From contig NC_091132.1 in the NCBI RefSeq assembly GCF_040183065.1, positions 160,105,602-160,169,601 on the forward strand: a stretch of 64,000 nt of DNA, read 5' to 3'. Positions 24,086 to 36,206 of this stretch are shown here, piece by piece; within the stretch, counting starts at the first letter, position 1; each line of letters begins with the position of its first letter. The stretch is from Periplaneta americana (taxonomy: Eukaryota > Arthropoda > Insecta > Blattodea > Blattidae). A program made the translations under genes and the position numbers. Under the pieces are notes generated by a model, which was not told the origin of the DNA, ran no database searches, and worked only from the letters and a program-made list of their open reading frames with translations.

Positions 24086-25943
24086 CCCATTTCTGCCTAG
24101 CGAAAAATATATGTAACGAATTGCACTTCCCCACTTTTGTTGCCTTGACAACAATGCGTGCATTTAAAATATTTATTGTTATATCACATTATTACCTACA
24201 CCTTGTTCTTCATAACTCATCACGTTTGTCTCACTTGTAAGCTGATAGATGTTGGTGGAAACTGTTTGAATTAGTGAATATGTTTTTTGTGACACATTTT
24301 ACCTCACGATAACAGTTATGTAGCTATTTTTTCAACAATTAAATTTTTTTACAATTTATTTGTTTAGATAATATATTGATAAATGTCTTGGGGGTCATTC
24401 CATGTCAATTCATCTAGAAAAGTCTGAAAATGTCGCCGTATGTCAGAGATTTTCATAAAAACGTGTTGATTTGTATTACGAGCATATCTACGGAAAGTCT
24501 TACAATTTGAATGGATTTTGCGGATTGGTTGTAGAGGAGTGAGGAAGTTACAGACTTAGGATTGAAAATTTTTACATGTTAACACACAAAATGTTCTTCA
24601 CGTTCTACAGTTTGTGAGCTAGACATTTGATCCTTCGAAATTGAAACTGTATAACAGGGATGTTAAATCGCCTGTATTACGTGCTCATACTACAAGCAAT
24701 ACAAATCCAACAATATTCACTTTTCAGCCAGATAAAGTGCAATCATCGCTCTTAAGGAAATGTGCGGGTTCTTGAGACCACGCAGTGCAGGCGCTTTGAC
24801 ATCCCTTCTGTAGAATAACCATCTTCTGAATTAGATATGTAGTTTGCTAATTTGTGTTTGTGGTTTATGTAGTCAGCCTCTGTACTGTGGTGTTTCACGC
24901 CACTATTATACATTTTCCTTCCTCCGACATCTTTCCGACAGTTTAGTACTTAATATAGACATCTCATGGAAAATGAAAAGTGCTGCCTGAACATAGAATC
25001 GAAGTTTAATTGAGGTCCCTGGTTCGATTTTATACATTATATTTCAAATATATATTCTGCTTAGAATGACATATATGTCACATCCTCCATTATTACAACT
25101 AAGTATTTGTTCAATTTTTATTAATTTAGTAACGGGTTAAATTAGATATTCATTTTAAATAATGTGTTGTAAGAACAGTGTTCCAATATATTAAATTCGG
25201 TGTAAATAATATTTACGTCTATACGGTAGATGTTAATCATCACAAGGAACTCATCAATAAATTTCACTGTAATAAACTTCAGAACACAGTTTACCTTTCT
25301 TCCAGCCTTCCCCCAAAATTCCATCTTGTGCACACTAAGAAATTTTTGGTACTGAAAAGTGTCTTTTCGTAAGCGTACAGTATAGAGGTGAATTCGACAA
25401 ACACAGACAAACTTATTATTTATAGTGTTCGAAAATAAATTGACAGTGAAGTAACCATAGACTATAACACTACTTTACTGAATACTTACATGTGGAATTG
25501 CCGTTTAATTCTTTTATCTTGCAAGTTATTGCAACCAAATGCTATGCATGAAGTCACCATTCTTAAATTTGCTTAAATAGCGCTGAGGAAATTCCGGGAA
25601 TCTGAAATTCCATTCCTTCAACTGTCTTACTAGGATTTATGCATTTTAGCGCCCCAAATTATCAGAAGTGCTGTGACACTCAAGAAACAATATGTGATCC
25701 AACAGGCATTTCCACTACAGCGAAGATTTGTAAACTATACTGAGAGGATAAAAAGGAACTCTAGTATTCACTTTAATGAAAATGGCGGGTAGATGTCTGT
25801 GATGGTCGTGTACAAATCCAAATGCCAGCAAATTCAGCAAAATGATAATGAAATATTCCGGTTTCAGGATTCAATAATAAAAAAGAAAGTTTGTATAACT
25901 TTGTTTCAGTTGTTTATCATTGCACATACAAATATATTTTCAC
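24086..25943. other. No gene recognised
   Basis: AT-rich. At about 24391 GGGTCATTCCATGTCAATTC resembles a terminus seen in insect DNA transposons, but I found no partner end. ORFs on both strands are short and without recognisable motifs. Confidence 0.4.
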
Positions 25944-26132
25944 CCAAGGTTGTGGGTTCGATCCCGGGCCAGGTCGATGGCATTTAAGTGTGCTTAAATG
26001 CGACAGGCTCATGTCAGTAGATTTACTGGCATGTAAAAGAACTCCTGCGGGACAAAATTCCGGCACATCCGGCGACGCTGATATAACCTCTGCAATTGCG
26101 AGCGTCGTTAAAATACACCATAACATTAACAT
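25944..26132 (+). mobile_element. SINE family A, 5'-truncated
   Basis: It starts inside the tRNA-like head, just before GGGTTCGATCCC, then runs through the full body to GAGCGTCGTTAAAATA. The flanks TATATTTTCAC and TACATTTTCAC match 10/11. Confidence 0.88.
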
Positions 26133-26288
26133 TACATTTTCACAGTTCTGACGCACGCGCGCACGCATACACACAAAGATGGAATCATGGCTGCCTATTG
26201 AAGAGCTTTCCATATCCCTTAATGTTTAAACGCGCAGGTGCTGCTAGCAGTCGTTTGGAATCTACCAATATAGAATGATATCGACGAA

Positions 26289-26669
26289 TTGAATAAGGAA
26301 ATGGAAGAGAAAAATATGATACTACAAAGAAAGATTGGAAATATGCTGGTTAATATGTTACAGAGAATGGAAGCAATGATTATGGGGAATCGAATGCTGC
26401 AAGCCAGAAGAACTGCTATTCAAAGGGAAAGTGAGAGACTCCCATCGTCGAAGGAAAGAGATATTGATACAATAATGGTAGCCCACTTGGAGAATGAGAG
26501 CAGTAGTTCAACCAAAGATCATGGCACACCAGCGGAAAAAGTTACAGTATCGATAGGAATAGAGGACGGAATCACGGAAAATAAGAAACAGAAACATCAT
26601 GTAAAATTCATAATAGGATGCGAAACTGCGGTCAGCACCATCTGGCGGCAAGGGGCTCAAATAAGATGA
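26289..26669 (+). CDS. Unidentified 126-codon ORF
   Basis: It opens with a Lys/Glu/Met-rich stretch (MNKEMEEKNMILQRKIGNML) likely to form a coiled coil, followed by a Ser/Glu-rich region. I do not recognise it. It follows the SINE at 25.9-26.1 kb and could be an exon, a retroelement remnant or chance; no clear splice sites decide this. Confidence 0.2.
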   Translation: MNKEMEEKNMILQRKIGNMLVNMLQRMEAMIMGNRMLQARRTAIQRESERLPSSKERDIDTIMVAHLENESSSSTKDHGTPAEKVTVSIGIEDGITENKKQKHHVKFIIGCETAVSTIWRQGAQIR

Positions 26670-28283
26670 TCAGCGCGCAACGTCGTAGGTGATGAACATT
26701 AGAACTACGTGTTGGGTACATTACCCAGAGTTCTCTATTTATCCGTTCGACATATTGCTCCAAGGGACAAGATGGCAGACAGGAACTTGCTAATAAGTGA
26801 ACATAAAGTGATACTACGTGTGTGTATAAGCAGTGTATGTTAAACAGTGATGTTTATGGACGTTGTAAAAATAGTGTTGTTGAATATATTGTAAAGTAAT
26901 AGTAATATAATAAATTGAACTATCTAAGTAGTTCTTGCAGACTTTTCCATTGCGCTGTACAATAAATACCCAAAGAATACAATCCCATTTATCTAAACTT
27001 TTGCTTTATTTTTTGTCTCTGTCTGGTTTTATTTTAATTGGGTAGTGTAAAATAGTGTAAGAATTTTCACTAGAAGATGCTGTGAGGAAGAAAAATGTAA
27101 ATATTTTATTTTAAATTGGGTTAGTTTTGAATAGCGATGAGGGTGGAAGGGAATACTTTTTGCACAGTTTAACATTTTCGAAACCAGGTGAGCTGCTAAA
27201 TGCATGGAGTAATTAGTTACTCTTTTCGTTACTTGGTGCGCTGCTAGATATAATAACGCCTCTCCTCCCAACAGGTGGCAGCAAGATCAATTTCTGCAAC
27301 AGCGCCTCTAGTATGTGTTACAGGAAACTCAGTAAGGTTCGCATCCTATCCACGGAAACATAATGAAGAAACGAGAAATTTTGGATGTAGTCCTTGGTCG
27401 CAGGAATACAGCTACCAACAGACCTGCAGTTACCATTGGCATGGTTGGACAGGAAGAGGTAATCTATAGGCCACAGAGGAGGTCGCCTGGATCTACATAG
27501 GAAAATGCGTCAATAATACTACCAAAGAGGATGAAACTGAATATGTTTAAAAATAATGTAATAGAGAAAATCATACAGTGCGAGAAACTTACAGTAAAGG
27601 GTCAAAGAAAACTTTTAAGATGGATAACCCCTTCGAATCCAAAGAAAAAGTGTATGACATTACATACCGGCTGGATGGAATATCTGCTGGTCATTTCGTT
27701 TTCGTTTCTGAAAGGAAAGTCATACAACAAGAGATCAAGGTAGTGACGCTCAGTTGGAATGTGGAGGGAACAGTAGCGGCCGGTGATCGAAATCCTCGGT
27801 GAGGCCAGATGCAATTAGTTTAAGTGCCTCTGATAGGAAATATTTATTCATATTAATTAATTATTATTCTATTATATTCAGTGATTTTTTTCTGGAAAAA
27901 AGTTTACTGGAACCCTATCACTCGATCACATTATACAACAAAAACGCAGGTTTAGAAATATTAGGCCTACATAACTTACATTACAATAAGTACCAAACGG
28001 AGCTCATCGATTTTAAGCATAACGGAAATTTTGCGATTTCGAGCTATAGTTTCAGGATCAATAATGGAAGAAGGCAGCACTAGATTGCATGAGTTACTTT
28101 GCACCAACGATAATAATGAGAAAATGTAAACTCTTGGACTCGGTAATGGCGGCAATTTTAATTTTCAATTTTGCTCATAAAATATATCTCGTTGGAATTT
28201 GTAATGGCAAAAAGTTTACCGGAACGCGTTCCAGACCATTCCGGCTGAAAAAAAGCACTGATTATATTAATATCATTATTACC

Positions 28284-28284
<1 letters not shown>
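26670..28284. other. No gene recognised
   Basis: AT-rich sequence with scattered short ORFs lacking conserved motifs and no TIR pair that I could find. Confidence 0.4.

Positions 28285-28340
<56 letters not shown>
28285..28340. repeat. (ATT)n microsatellite
   Basis: About 18 ATT units. The poly-Leu reading on the plus strand is an artefact. Confidence 0.95.
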
Positions 28341-28343
<3 letters not shown>

Positions 28344-28809
28344 AAAAATAATGTCACTCACGAAATATGTTAAGCTGCGAGATTCAGTGATGGATTGAGT
28401 GTGATGAAGCAACCCATATCATGTGTTGAAATTCCCCTTTCTTTCTTCTCTTTTTATTTTTTTCCTTTGACAGCAAGAAAATGAGCCAAAAGAAAAGTTT
28501 ATTTTGCACCACATTACCACTTAACTATTTATGTTACCCATACCAGGATGTAATAGAAAGTCGCGTTTTAATATAATGTCAGAAAAATTGTCAGCGATGT
28601 CTCGTAGGTATCTCGGTAGGTTATCTCTTTATTTAAAAATTACTTTCATTGCGCATGTACGATCTATTTTCTATTATGGAGGGCTTTGGAGTAATTCATT
28701 ATCGATATGTATCGATGTGACTACGCCAATATATTGAGGCTATCAAGTGCAAAACTCGCTTTATCCAAAATTAAAAAAGAAAAAAAAACAGGTACATATG
28801 GGATGTTGT

Positions 28810-29049
28810 TTTTTTGTTCGTAGGTTATTTTACGACGCTTTATCAACATCTTTGGTTATTTAGCTTCTGAATGAGTCGAAGGTGATACGCCAGTGAAATG
28901 AGTCCGGGGTCCAGCACCGAAAGTTACCCAGCATTTGCTCATATTGGGTTGAGGGAAAACCCCGGAAAAAACCTCAACCAGGTAAAACTTGCCCCAACCG
29001 GGAATCGAACCCGGGCCACCTGGTTTCGCGGCCAGACGCGCTGACCGTT
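28810..29049 (-). mobile_element. SINE family B, head-truncated
   Basis: It has the minus-strand B-family body and the GGGTTCGATTCCC box but loses the first head bases. TGGGATGTTGT (28799-28809) and TGGGATGATGT (29050-29060) flank it (10/11). Confidence 0.85.
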
Positions 29050-29993
29050 TGGGATGATGTACTTCTTGCAGCTCTTTATCTACTGATATAGTCGATTTGT
29101 GCAAATCTTGTCTAATTATTTTCCCATAGAGCTCAGAAAACTACTATCACATGCAAATCTGTCCATATCCATAACGGTTTTTCCTGTTTTCTGACAAATC
29201 ACTTTACCTGGATAAGGCCAGTTTTGCATTTGATAGCCTCAATTGTCTATCCATATTTCTTAGACTTTATACATTTCATTTTCACAAACACCACTTGTGC
29301 TCTGCAGCCCTCATATCTTGAGTGTGTTTTCTTCCAAAACAACGTCAATCCTCGCCTAAAAGTTTGTGTTATTGTGCAAATCATTATTGTGAAGAGTACA
29401 CTCTAAAAGTTATTTTATTCTTATTTTATCTCAGCAAGAAGAAGCTTGTGAGAAAGCTGTATGATGACTGTCCGCTTGGTAAATTGGTCTAAATAGTAGA
29501 AATTTGTTTATTTAATCAATATTAATTATATAATATTTAAGATTAGTAAGAAGAAATTCGTCTACATCAAATAAAGATGTAGAAACAAATGCTCTCCATG
29601 TCCAACTGAATTACACTCGTTTTTATATTATAAACTGATTACTGTCAGGCTAGTGAAAACTACTGGATAATTACCTCATAGGTAGGGCCCTTATATATAT
29701 CACAGTTTCATTGTATTGAAGGTGATATTTTCAAATATTTGTATTACTGAGCTCCATTATATTATATGCAATTAGGGTGACCAGATATCCTTCTTAATCC
29801 GGACATGTCCTCCTATTTATGCCTTTGTCTGGGGTCCGGACGAATTTTATTCAAAATAAATGGCCTCCTCTTCGTAACATGTATGCCTCATATTTTGAAA
29901 TGATCTAATTTTAAGCCTATTTCAACTGACTTGCCTGTAGGTGGCAGCAGCATCGACGGAATGTAGCCTACATTTTGCCAACACACTGAAAGT

Positions 29994-30174
29994 ACAAAGG
30001 CAATATTTTGTGACCTTCGTAAGGCATTTGATTCTATTAATCATAAGATCCTCTTGGCTAAACTTGAGTACTATGGTGTGAATGGAAAAGAAATCAAACT
30101 GTTTAAATCGTATCTTGAAGAAAGATTTCAAATTGTTTGTATAAATGGTGTACAATCTAAATCAACACAGACGA
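29994..30174 (+). mobile_element. Jockey-type LINE RT fragment
   Basis: The plus reading contains FCDLRKAFDSINHKILL followed by LAKLEYYGVNG and FKSYLEERFQIV, the classic RT palm block of Jockey-group LINEs (LDLSKAFDTVNH). Only about 60 codons remain, and a transposase fragment follows directly. Confidence 0.75.
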
Positions 30175-30600
30175 AGCACGGTTTCACTTATGCGGCTACG
30201 TAAACTCACAGAACAGACGCATTTGGACAGCACACTATCCACACGGCATTCATAAAACGTATATGCACCCATCGAAAGTCAGAGTTTTGTGCGCACAATC
30301 AGCAGAGAGCACATTGGGTCCAATTATTTTCTACGGAATAATCAACACCTAACAGTACCGACGCATTTTCATGGAATTCGTTGAGCACCTGGATGATATT
30401 GAACTGTGTCAAGTGTACTTTCAACAGGATGGTATCAATTATCATACGTCGCATTAGTCCATGACGATGATCTAGTTTCTTTGACGACTGCATCATCTCC
30501 AGTAACTTAAGGCCACCAACATCACCGGACTTGACCTCACCAGACTTTATCCTGTGTTGTTATCTTAAGCGAAGAGTCCACGCTACAACTGTGCACTTGG
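30167..30600 (+). pseudogene. IS630/Tc1-type transposase fragment
   Basis: It begins TDEARFHLCGYVNSQNRRIW (first catalytic Asp in DEA), continues with VYFQQDGINYHTSH (second Asp) and reaches a degraded SPDLTSPDF region (third Asp). Stops and a frameshift make it non-functional. The protein family is the same as at 12.9-13.1 kb. It lies about 140 bp beyond the stop of gene 2, in convergent orientation. Confidence 0.78.
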
Positions 30601-30675
30601 AACAATCGAAAGGCGAAAATCAAACGCAATACGTTACTAGCTTTGCTTTAGTTAAAATAAACACATAATTAAAAT

Positions 30676-30744
30676 CACGAATTTTTTGTTATGAATCTCA
30701 CTAGACTTTACAACGAATTTCCCACAAACGTCGCATTTTAATAG
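30676..30744 (-). pseudogene. Decayed eleventh zinc finger beyond the gene 2 stop
   Basis: Directly after the TAG stop, in the same frame, the sequence reads LLKCDVCGKFVVKSSEIHNK. This keeps the Cys pair and CGK of a finger but has lost the normal phenylalanine spacing and the second His. An earlier version of the gene therefore probably had at least eleven fingers; the stop now puts this piece in the 3' UTR. Confidence 0.7.
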
Positions 30745-31822
30745 CTAGTCGTCAAAATGAGTCCGTACATGCTTTCTGCGACTTCCCGCCTGTGTAAAAC
30801 ATTTCCCACAAACATTGCATTTGTATGGCTTCTCGCCAGAATGGGTCCGTAAATGCTGCCTGAGGCTTCCAGATTCTGCAAAACATTTCCCACAAACATC
30901 GCATTTGAATGGCTTCTCGCCAGAATGAGATCGTAAATGCTTTGTGACATCAAAAGATTGTACAAATGATTTCCCACAAACATAACATTCGAATGGCTTA
31001 AGACCAGAATGGGTACGTGCATGTACCCTGAGAGCACCAGAGTGTACAAAACATTTTCCGCAAACATTGCATTTGAATGGCTTCTCACCAGAATGTGTTC
31101 GGGCATGCACTGTGAGAGAACCAGAGTGTACAAAACACTTCCCACAAACATCACAACTGTATGGCTTCTCCCCAGAATGCCTACGGGCATGCACCGAGAG
31201 AGCACTGGACTGAACAAAAGATTTCCCACAATCATTGCATTTGAACGGTCTCACTCCCAAATGTGTACGGGAATGCACAGTGAGAGCACTTGACTCTACA
31301 AAGCATTTGCCGCAAACATCACATTTGTATGGTCTCACGCCAGAATGTCTACGGGCATGTACTGTGAGAGCAGCGCAATTTACAAAAGATTTTCGGCAAA
31401 CATCGCATTTGAACCGCTTCTCGCCATGATGCCTCAGTACATGAACTTTAACAGACCCTTCTTGGGTAAAACATTTCCCACACACGTCACATACGAATGG
31501 CTTTTCGCCTGTGTGCGTACGTTCATGCATTTGGAGATGTCCTAATCGCAAACATTTTTTCCCACAGATATTGCATTCGAATTTTCTTTCGGCGGTGTGC
31601 GAACGAAAAGGCATTGTGTGGCTTCCGAGAGTCTGTGACGAGTTCACAGTACTTTCGTAAGTTTGCCGTGACTGCGACTCCAAATTCATGTCACTTCGTA
31701 GAAACTGATCGTCAATCTGGGGTGCAGGTGTGTCTTCTCCGACAGAATTCTCTGGAGACACACAATTTTCAGGTCTTGTGCACTTCACCTGTGCCATTCC
31801 GTTTCCGTCCGAGTCCAAAGTG
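30745..31822 (-). CDS. Gene 2 exon 4: ten C2H2 zinc fingers
   Basis: It begins after the acceptor GATTACAG and encodes 358 residues plus stop. Finger 1 ([10 protein letters not shown]) has Cys where the core Phe normally sits, and finger 10 has Arg in place of the helix Leu (TQAGSRRKH); both outer fingers may be weak. Helix positions -1/2/3/6 read R/G/H/M, Q/G/S/V, N/A/A/V, E/S/A/V, Q/S/A/V, H/G/S/V, H/G/A/V, Q/F/D/K, E/G/S/Q and Q/G/S/K. The ORF stays open 245 bp upstream into a MITE (31846-32276), so a single-exon reading of 440 residues starting at 32067 would wrongly include transposon sequence. The exon frame agrees with the split AG|C serine codon supplied by exon 3. Confidence 0.9.
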
Positions 31823-34800
31823 CTGTAATCAAAAGAACCCATTAAGGACCGATCCCACTTAGTGGAATCGGATTGAACAGAATTTCGCTTCACAATGTAT
31901 TTAAATGGAAGATAGCAGGAAGCAGCGCGTCGAATCGAATCGAAGCGAACCAAACAGAATTCAGGAGCTGAAATACTTATTCGACTGACAGAACAGACTT
32001 TCTTGTTTCGGGTATGATCGTAAGGTCTCGTGAAGCCTACGTGAAAAAACAAATGAACCATATCCATAATTGGTGGCTTAATTCATTTATTATTGAATGT
32101 TATTGCCGAAATAGTATGTATACAAAAATCGCAAATTAATATGAACGAAGAACAATTAATAAATCTTGTGTAGATCTTTTTCGTATGACAAAACACAACT
32201 ATTCGATTCAACTAATTGTGAGCGGGAGCAGATTTTTGTTTCGTTTCCGTGCGATTGCACTAAGTGGAAGCGGGCCTTAAGTCACAATTACGACCATCAC
32301 TACAACAGGGGCAATCAACGTCACGAAACAAATGTAGTCTTAATTTGCTAAGCTATGAAAAATGTGTGATCAATTTGCATAGAAAATACGGTTGTTCTCG
32401 AATTAAAACAAAACACAGAGAATGGAAAGTAAAAACCATTTGGATAAAAAAAAAACTAGCAGGTTTAGCCTTCCATCAGTCGCTACATTATAATGATATG
32501 AATCGATTGTAATGTATCATATTTATTCATTTCGCCTTGGCATAAAATAATGGGTATATAATTTGTGGTGTATATTGAAATTTATTTTTATTATGCACTA
32601 TAATATGTCTATTTGCACTTGGTAATTAAATATTTATTAATTTATATATTGTCATCACTTACTTCATATCTGAAAAGTTCACGTCAAAATACATGAACAT
32701 GAGTAACAGCATCTGTCGCAATGTATCAAAATGATACATGGACTCTGAGAAAGTGTGTCATATACATATTTTAGTGATTGCGATGTTTTTTATGTTTGAT
32801 TTATTATTTAATGTTTATTTACAAAATATAAAGTATAACTGTAAATAGATTGCACAATAAGATATTCACCACATAACTTTCATTATTGGCATCAGTTTTA
32901 TTCTAAAACATGAGACAAATGTTCGGAAATAATAATAAAAAGAATAGTCCACACCTGTGGAGTAACGGTCAGCGCGTCTGGTTGCGAAACCAGGTGGCCC
33001 GGGTTCGAATCTCGGTCGGGACAAGTTACCTGGTTGAGGTTTTTTCCGAGGTTTTCCCTCAACCCAATACGAGCACATGCTGGGTAACTTTCGGTGCTGG
33101 ATCCCAGACTCATTTCACCGGCATTATCACCTTCATATCATTCAGACGCTAAATAACCTAGATGTTGATATAGCTTCGTAAAATAACCCAATAAAATAAA
33201 TAAATAAAAAAATAAAAAGAATAGAAACAAATAAATAATAAACACAAAAGTAAAGTGTACTCAACTCAGAGAAACATGAAATATGTCCGTTTTATGCTGT
33301 ACATTACATTATCAGTCATCACTCAAGCAATCTTCTTTTCCTTGAAGTCGAGGATAAAATTCGGTACAGACTGTATCTGTATGATCGCCACAGATAGACC
33401 GCTTACAATTCTTGCAAATGATCTCAGTTAGCCTTGTCTTCTGAGATATGTGACACAGGACGCAGAGACACAGTTTTGCAGATGGAGTGGAATTTTTTTC
33501 ACTCATAGCTGGACCTACTTCCTCAGCAAGTTATTGTTCACAATAATTCTTCATCAATTCCACTCACCTCAGAATTAGAATTACCCATCCTTTCTTCTCC
33601 TGGCTCATCATCTGCATCAGTGTCATCTTCATCTTGAAAATCTTCTTTTAGAGCGGTTTTATCGTCCTCTAAATTGTTATCATAGATTAAATTCAGGAAA
33701 ACGTTTAAATCGTCTGGATCATCTAAATTATAACTTGCCTCTAGTTCAGTTACATTGTACATGACAACGTGTTGATCTGATACAAGACGCTTGCAGTCTC
33801 ACATAGCCTAACGGCTAAAGCAGTTGAGCGACACTGGCTTGTAGTAAGTTTGTATGAAGATAGGAAGGCATTGTAATGGGAAAAACGTACGCTTCTAACA
33901 ATCTTACACACATGCCACATACGGAAGGGTAATGCCCACAAGATTGTACGTTACAAAATGGAGGTAAGCATGACAAAATATTAGATATGAAGACAGCCTA
34001 CTCTAGGAATAAAATACATTTAAGTCAGTATTTGTAGGTTTATTGCTTTCCTACTTCGCATGTAAAGGTTTTCATTGCGGGAATGTACAGACTACTCATT
34101 CCACATACTGTATAATGTTCATCATAATTGTACCGACTGTTTCCTAAAAGGGGCAAATGGACCAAGTAATAAAATGTTGATATTAAAACAAAAGAAACAC
34201 TGGCAGATACGTGGTATATATTTTATCTTCATATACTGTAATTTGTGAAAAAAAAAATTCTCATGTCATGAGATATATCTTTGTATAAGTAATGGCATTC
34301 CTGTTTTATAATTGAAGGCTTCCTCACAAAAACGATGTAACCAACAAAACAATAATTCACGTTTCAGGAGAAAGGAATATAATTTTAGAAATGTATTCAT
34401 TAGGTTCATGTTTACTATCGTCGACCTGGATAAATAGTTGGTATAGCACTGGGCTTCTGTGCTTGAGATTGCGGGTTCGATCCCGACACAGGTCGATGGC
34501 ATTTAAGTGTGCTTAAATGCGACAGGCTCACGTGAGTAGATTTACTAGCATGTAAAAGAACTCCTGCCAGACAAAATTCTGGCACACCAGCAATGCTGAT
34601 ATAACCTCGGCAGTTGCAAGTGTCGATAAATAATTCATATATATATATTTTTTTTTCTAGCAGAAAATATAATAATATTAAAATAGATTTAAGGGAGGTG
34701 GGATATGATGATTGAGACTGGATTAATCTTGCACAGGATAGGGACCGATAGTGGCGGGCTTATGTGAGGGCGGCAATGAACCTGTGGGTTCCTTAAAAGC

Positions 34801-36150
34801 CATTTGTAAGTTGTAAGTAAGTAAGCAGAAGTAATAAAGGATACAAGTTTATTCAGCTACTGACTAATAATTTGTTCTTATAAATTAATGCCTTAAAATT
34901 ACTTTCTACAGCTAAGTCATATATTTCAATATTTTAATGTTATACCTTTTTTCCCCGGAGGTTTCCAGTTTTTATTGTATCTGCGTCACCTCACCCTGCA
35001 GCACACAAAGCATAAAATATTTCCGAAAGTACGCGGAGATTCGCAAATTCAAATGAAACAATTATTTATAGAAGCAAACAGACTAGGAAAAAAGGAGGAA
35101 AGATTGGAAGACAAACGAAAGGGCAGTCTCGATTAAGTACATATATCGAAAATAAATTCGGAATTGAAATCTTACATAAATAGTGAATGATACGGACTTC
35201 GATTTGGTTCACTGAAGTATAACAAGAGTGTACGTGACAAGAAGTTCTAATATCACAACTTGAACGGCAATGATTTCATATTCTAATTAAGGTAAGCACT
35301 ATCTCTGTCGGGCTGGAGGCTGTTTGGACATATTCATAAACAAAAGTAGGAGGAATTCATCCTAAATTGTTTTCACAAAATACGATTGCTTATATAAGGG
35401 AATGCTAGACTGTTTTTTTTTTTTTTGTTTTCAAATTATTACAGAAATAAAATAATATCTTTAGCGATTATTGCCTTTATAACTTGCGCCTTCCTTCATC
35501 TCCAAGACCATTCTAATTAAACAGACAAACCATTCGGTATCATTAAACATTGCAAATGAACATCATATGTGATAATTTTAATAAAGCAATGAAATAGCAA
35601 AGACAATGTCAAGATTCTCACACCGCACTCACCTATTGATCAAAATCTCATTCTCCTCTGCTGTAACTTCCAGTTTGTGCTCGTCTTTTACCTTGTCAAC
35701 ATCACAAAACTTTTCCTAAAAATATAGAGACAACAGAATAGATAAATGGCGCAGTTTACACGTATAACACATCGATGTTTCATGATATAGGCCAGCATAT
35801 TATTAATACTACTAAATCTAAATAGAAAACTGAATACCAAAAGACACTCCTTGAATTCTTATTTCTCAAGGTTCTTTTGTTTTTAACACAATAAAATTTT
35901 AACTCCTATTATAACAAATAATGTAAATAAATATGCCTTTACTCAGGAATTAATTTAACGAAATATAACTCAATTCGAAATTGTCTAAGGATTTTATTGT
36001 GTGCCCCAAAATTCAACATCAAACCATGCTTGGCATTAAACACTGCATTAAATTGTAAAATCAAAATGAAAATATACCCCTCAGCACATAGGTTCTAAGA
36101 ATATGTCCCTTAGAAAGTAAATTAGTAAGAGTTGAATGTAGTAAAATGTG

Positions 36151-36206
<56 letters not shown>

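Noticed and set aside
31009-31862. Plus-strand ORFs across the zinc-finger exon
   Set aside because: They are antisense shadows of the repeated finger codons.
31823-32067. N-terminal extension of the zinc-finger ORF to an ATG at 32067
   Set aside because: The extension runs through an intronic TTAA MITE, and the acceptor at 31822 joins in frame with the conserved upstream exons.
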